From NCBI GenBank assembly GCA_003229735.1, contig QIFI01000090.1, forward strand, positions 1 through 21,310: DNA of 21,310 nt. Reading direction: 5' to 3'. Made by a program: the position numbers and the translations under genes. The stretch is from Candidatus Anderseniibacteriota bacterium (GTDB lineage Bacteria; Patescibacteriota; Andersenbacteria; UBA10190). The notes beneath the pieces are model-generated. The model was not told the origin of the DNA, made no database searches, and worked only from the letters and a program-made list of their open reading frames with translations. Positions 20,635 to 21,310 of this stretch are shown one piece after another (within the stretch, counting starts at the first letter, position 1; every line of letters begins with the position of its first letter).

Positions 20635-20663
20635 TTGACGGGGTTGGTTTAATCTTGTATACT
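20635..20663 (+). promoter_or_regulatory. murA promoter, predicted leaderless
   Basis: TTGACG (20635-20640), 17-base spacer, TATACT (20658-20663). Transcription should start near 20670, only about 3 bases before the ATG at 20673. GTCAA-GG-TTGAC (20628-20639) is a perfect inverted repeat joining the two divergent -35 boxes. Confidence 0.75.
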
Positions 20664-20672
20664 GCCTATGTT

Positions 20673-21310
20673 ATGTCAAAGTTTGTAATTCGGGGCGGGA
20701 AGCCATTGGCAGGAACAATTAGGGTAAATGGCTCAAAGAATGCGGCTCTGCCTATGATCGCGGCTAGTTTGCTGACTAAAGAAAAAGTAAGAATTAGTAA
20801 TGTGCCGGAGATCGTGGATGTGATGAATCAGATGGAGATTGCTAAATCTGTGGGTGCCAGATGTGAATTTGATGAAGGGAGAGTGACTATTGAGGCTAAA
20901 AATATTACCCAGGATGAGATGGCGGATGAGATCGCCGGCAAATTGCGGGGGTCTGTATTGTTTATGGGAGCGCTATTGGGACGGTGCAAAAAAATAACTA
21001 TGCCGCAACCGGGCGGGGATATTATTGGAGCCAGGCCGATTGACGTGCATCTGGATGCTTTTGAACAGCTGGGGGCGAAAATCAGCCATGAAGGCAACTT
21101 GATTAAGATTGATGGATCGGAAATGAAAGCATCTCGGGTGGTGCTGGGGGAATTTTCAGTGACGGCGACGGAAAACGTGATGATGGCGGTGGCCACTTTA
21201 CCGGGTAAGACTACTATTGAAATCGCGGCGGGAGAGCCGCACATCGCGGCGATGGCTAATTTGTTAAACGCCATGGGAGCTAAAGTTTCGGGGGCGGGAA
21301 CACATACTCT
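20673..21310 (+). CDS. murA: UDP-N-acetylglucosamine 1-carboxyvinyltransferase, 5' part
   Basis: First committed step of peptidoglycan synthesis: enolpyruvyl transfer from PEP to UDP-GlcNAc in the cytoplasm. The first 212 codons are present and the gene runs off the window. The N-terminus MSKFVIRGGKPLAGTIRVNG and K22/N23 (GSKNAALP) match MurA. The active-site loop reads PGGDIIGARPIDVH with Asp at residue 116, where most MurA have Cys; Asp is the known fosfomycin-insensitive variant seen in Mycobacterium and Chlamydia. The ATG at 20673 gives the family N-terminus; the ATG at 20668 is out of frame. It is divergent from the accessory genes. Together with the Mur ligase at 1 it indicates peptidoglycan synthesis. 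Confidence 0.95.
   Translation, partial: MSKFVIRGGKPLAGTIRVNGSKNAALPMIAASLLTKEKVRISNVPEIVDVMNQMEIAKSVGARCEFDEGRVTIEAKNITQDEMADEIAGKLRGSVLFMGALLGRCKKITMPQPGGDIIGARPIDVHLDAFEQLGAKISHEGNLIKIDGSEMKASRVVLGEFSVTATENVMMAVATLPGKTTIEIAAGEPHIAAMANLLNAMGAKVSGAGTHT

Noticed and set aside
20828..21274. 148-residue minus-strand frame
   Set aside because: Antisense shadow of murA, whose family motifs are unambiguous.

Overview
The window looks like a chromosomal segment of a Candidate Phyla Radiation (Patescibacteria) bacterium, most likely of the Parcubacteria group. The reasons are the short AlaS that ends after its editing domain, the short S4 without the usual N-terminus, the sigma-region-4/HARE-HTH protein, the membrane protein paired with a VirD4/TraG-like ATPase ending in a zinc ribbon, a baseplate-J-like single-pass protein and a PEGA/beta-propeller lipobox-less membrane protein. 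The taxon is inferred from protein architecture and is not proven. The code is standard: TGA is used as a stop. Most host genes are purine-rich on the coding strand.

Layout. 1-1001: 3' part of a MurC-type Mur ligase. 1002-1646: non-coding, with an inverted-repeat-bounded element and a cluster of CCCTC-type hairpin repeats, ending in a very good promoter for the sigma-like gene (1647-2699). 2885-5939: membrane protein and translocation-type ATPase, one base apart. 5933-6048: a 7-bp tandem repeat array. 6057-8614: LOG-family protein and short AlaS. 8968-12123: two single-pass membrane proteins facing outwards. 12124-12818: a decayed insertion sequence, an attenuator-like hairpin and a miniature inverted-repeat element (MITE). 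12819-16909: translation/transcription cluster infA-rpmJ-rpsM-rpsK-rpsD-rpoA-rplQ-rplM-rpsI. 16975-17203: another MITE. 17206-18561 (minus): PEGA/beta-propeller protein. 18562-20640: an accessory island with nested inverted repeats, a GC-rich self-complementary segment and two related minus-strand genes of foreign composition. 20673-end: 5' part of murA.

The most striking content is a set of MITEs in and around the ribosomal/RNA polymerase cluster. Three of them have precise 3-bp TWA target duplications and G-initial terminal inverted repeats, as expected of IS5-type (IS1031/ISL2-like, PIF/Harbinger-like) transposition. One inserted exactly on the infA start and now supplies its GTG start codon. 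Another inserted in the last codons of rpoA, replaced its C-terminus and separated an ATGA overlap with rplQ. The two copies share an almost identical core, but their terminal tips differ and co-vary between the two arms.

Several promoters (2885, 10645, 20673) place the -10 box so close to the start codon that leaderless transcripts are predicted. MurA carries Asp in place of the fosfomycin-target Cys. No tRNA, rRNA or CRISPR array was recognised.
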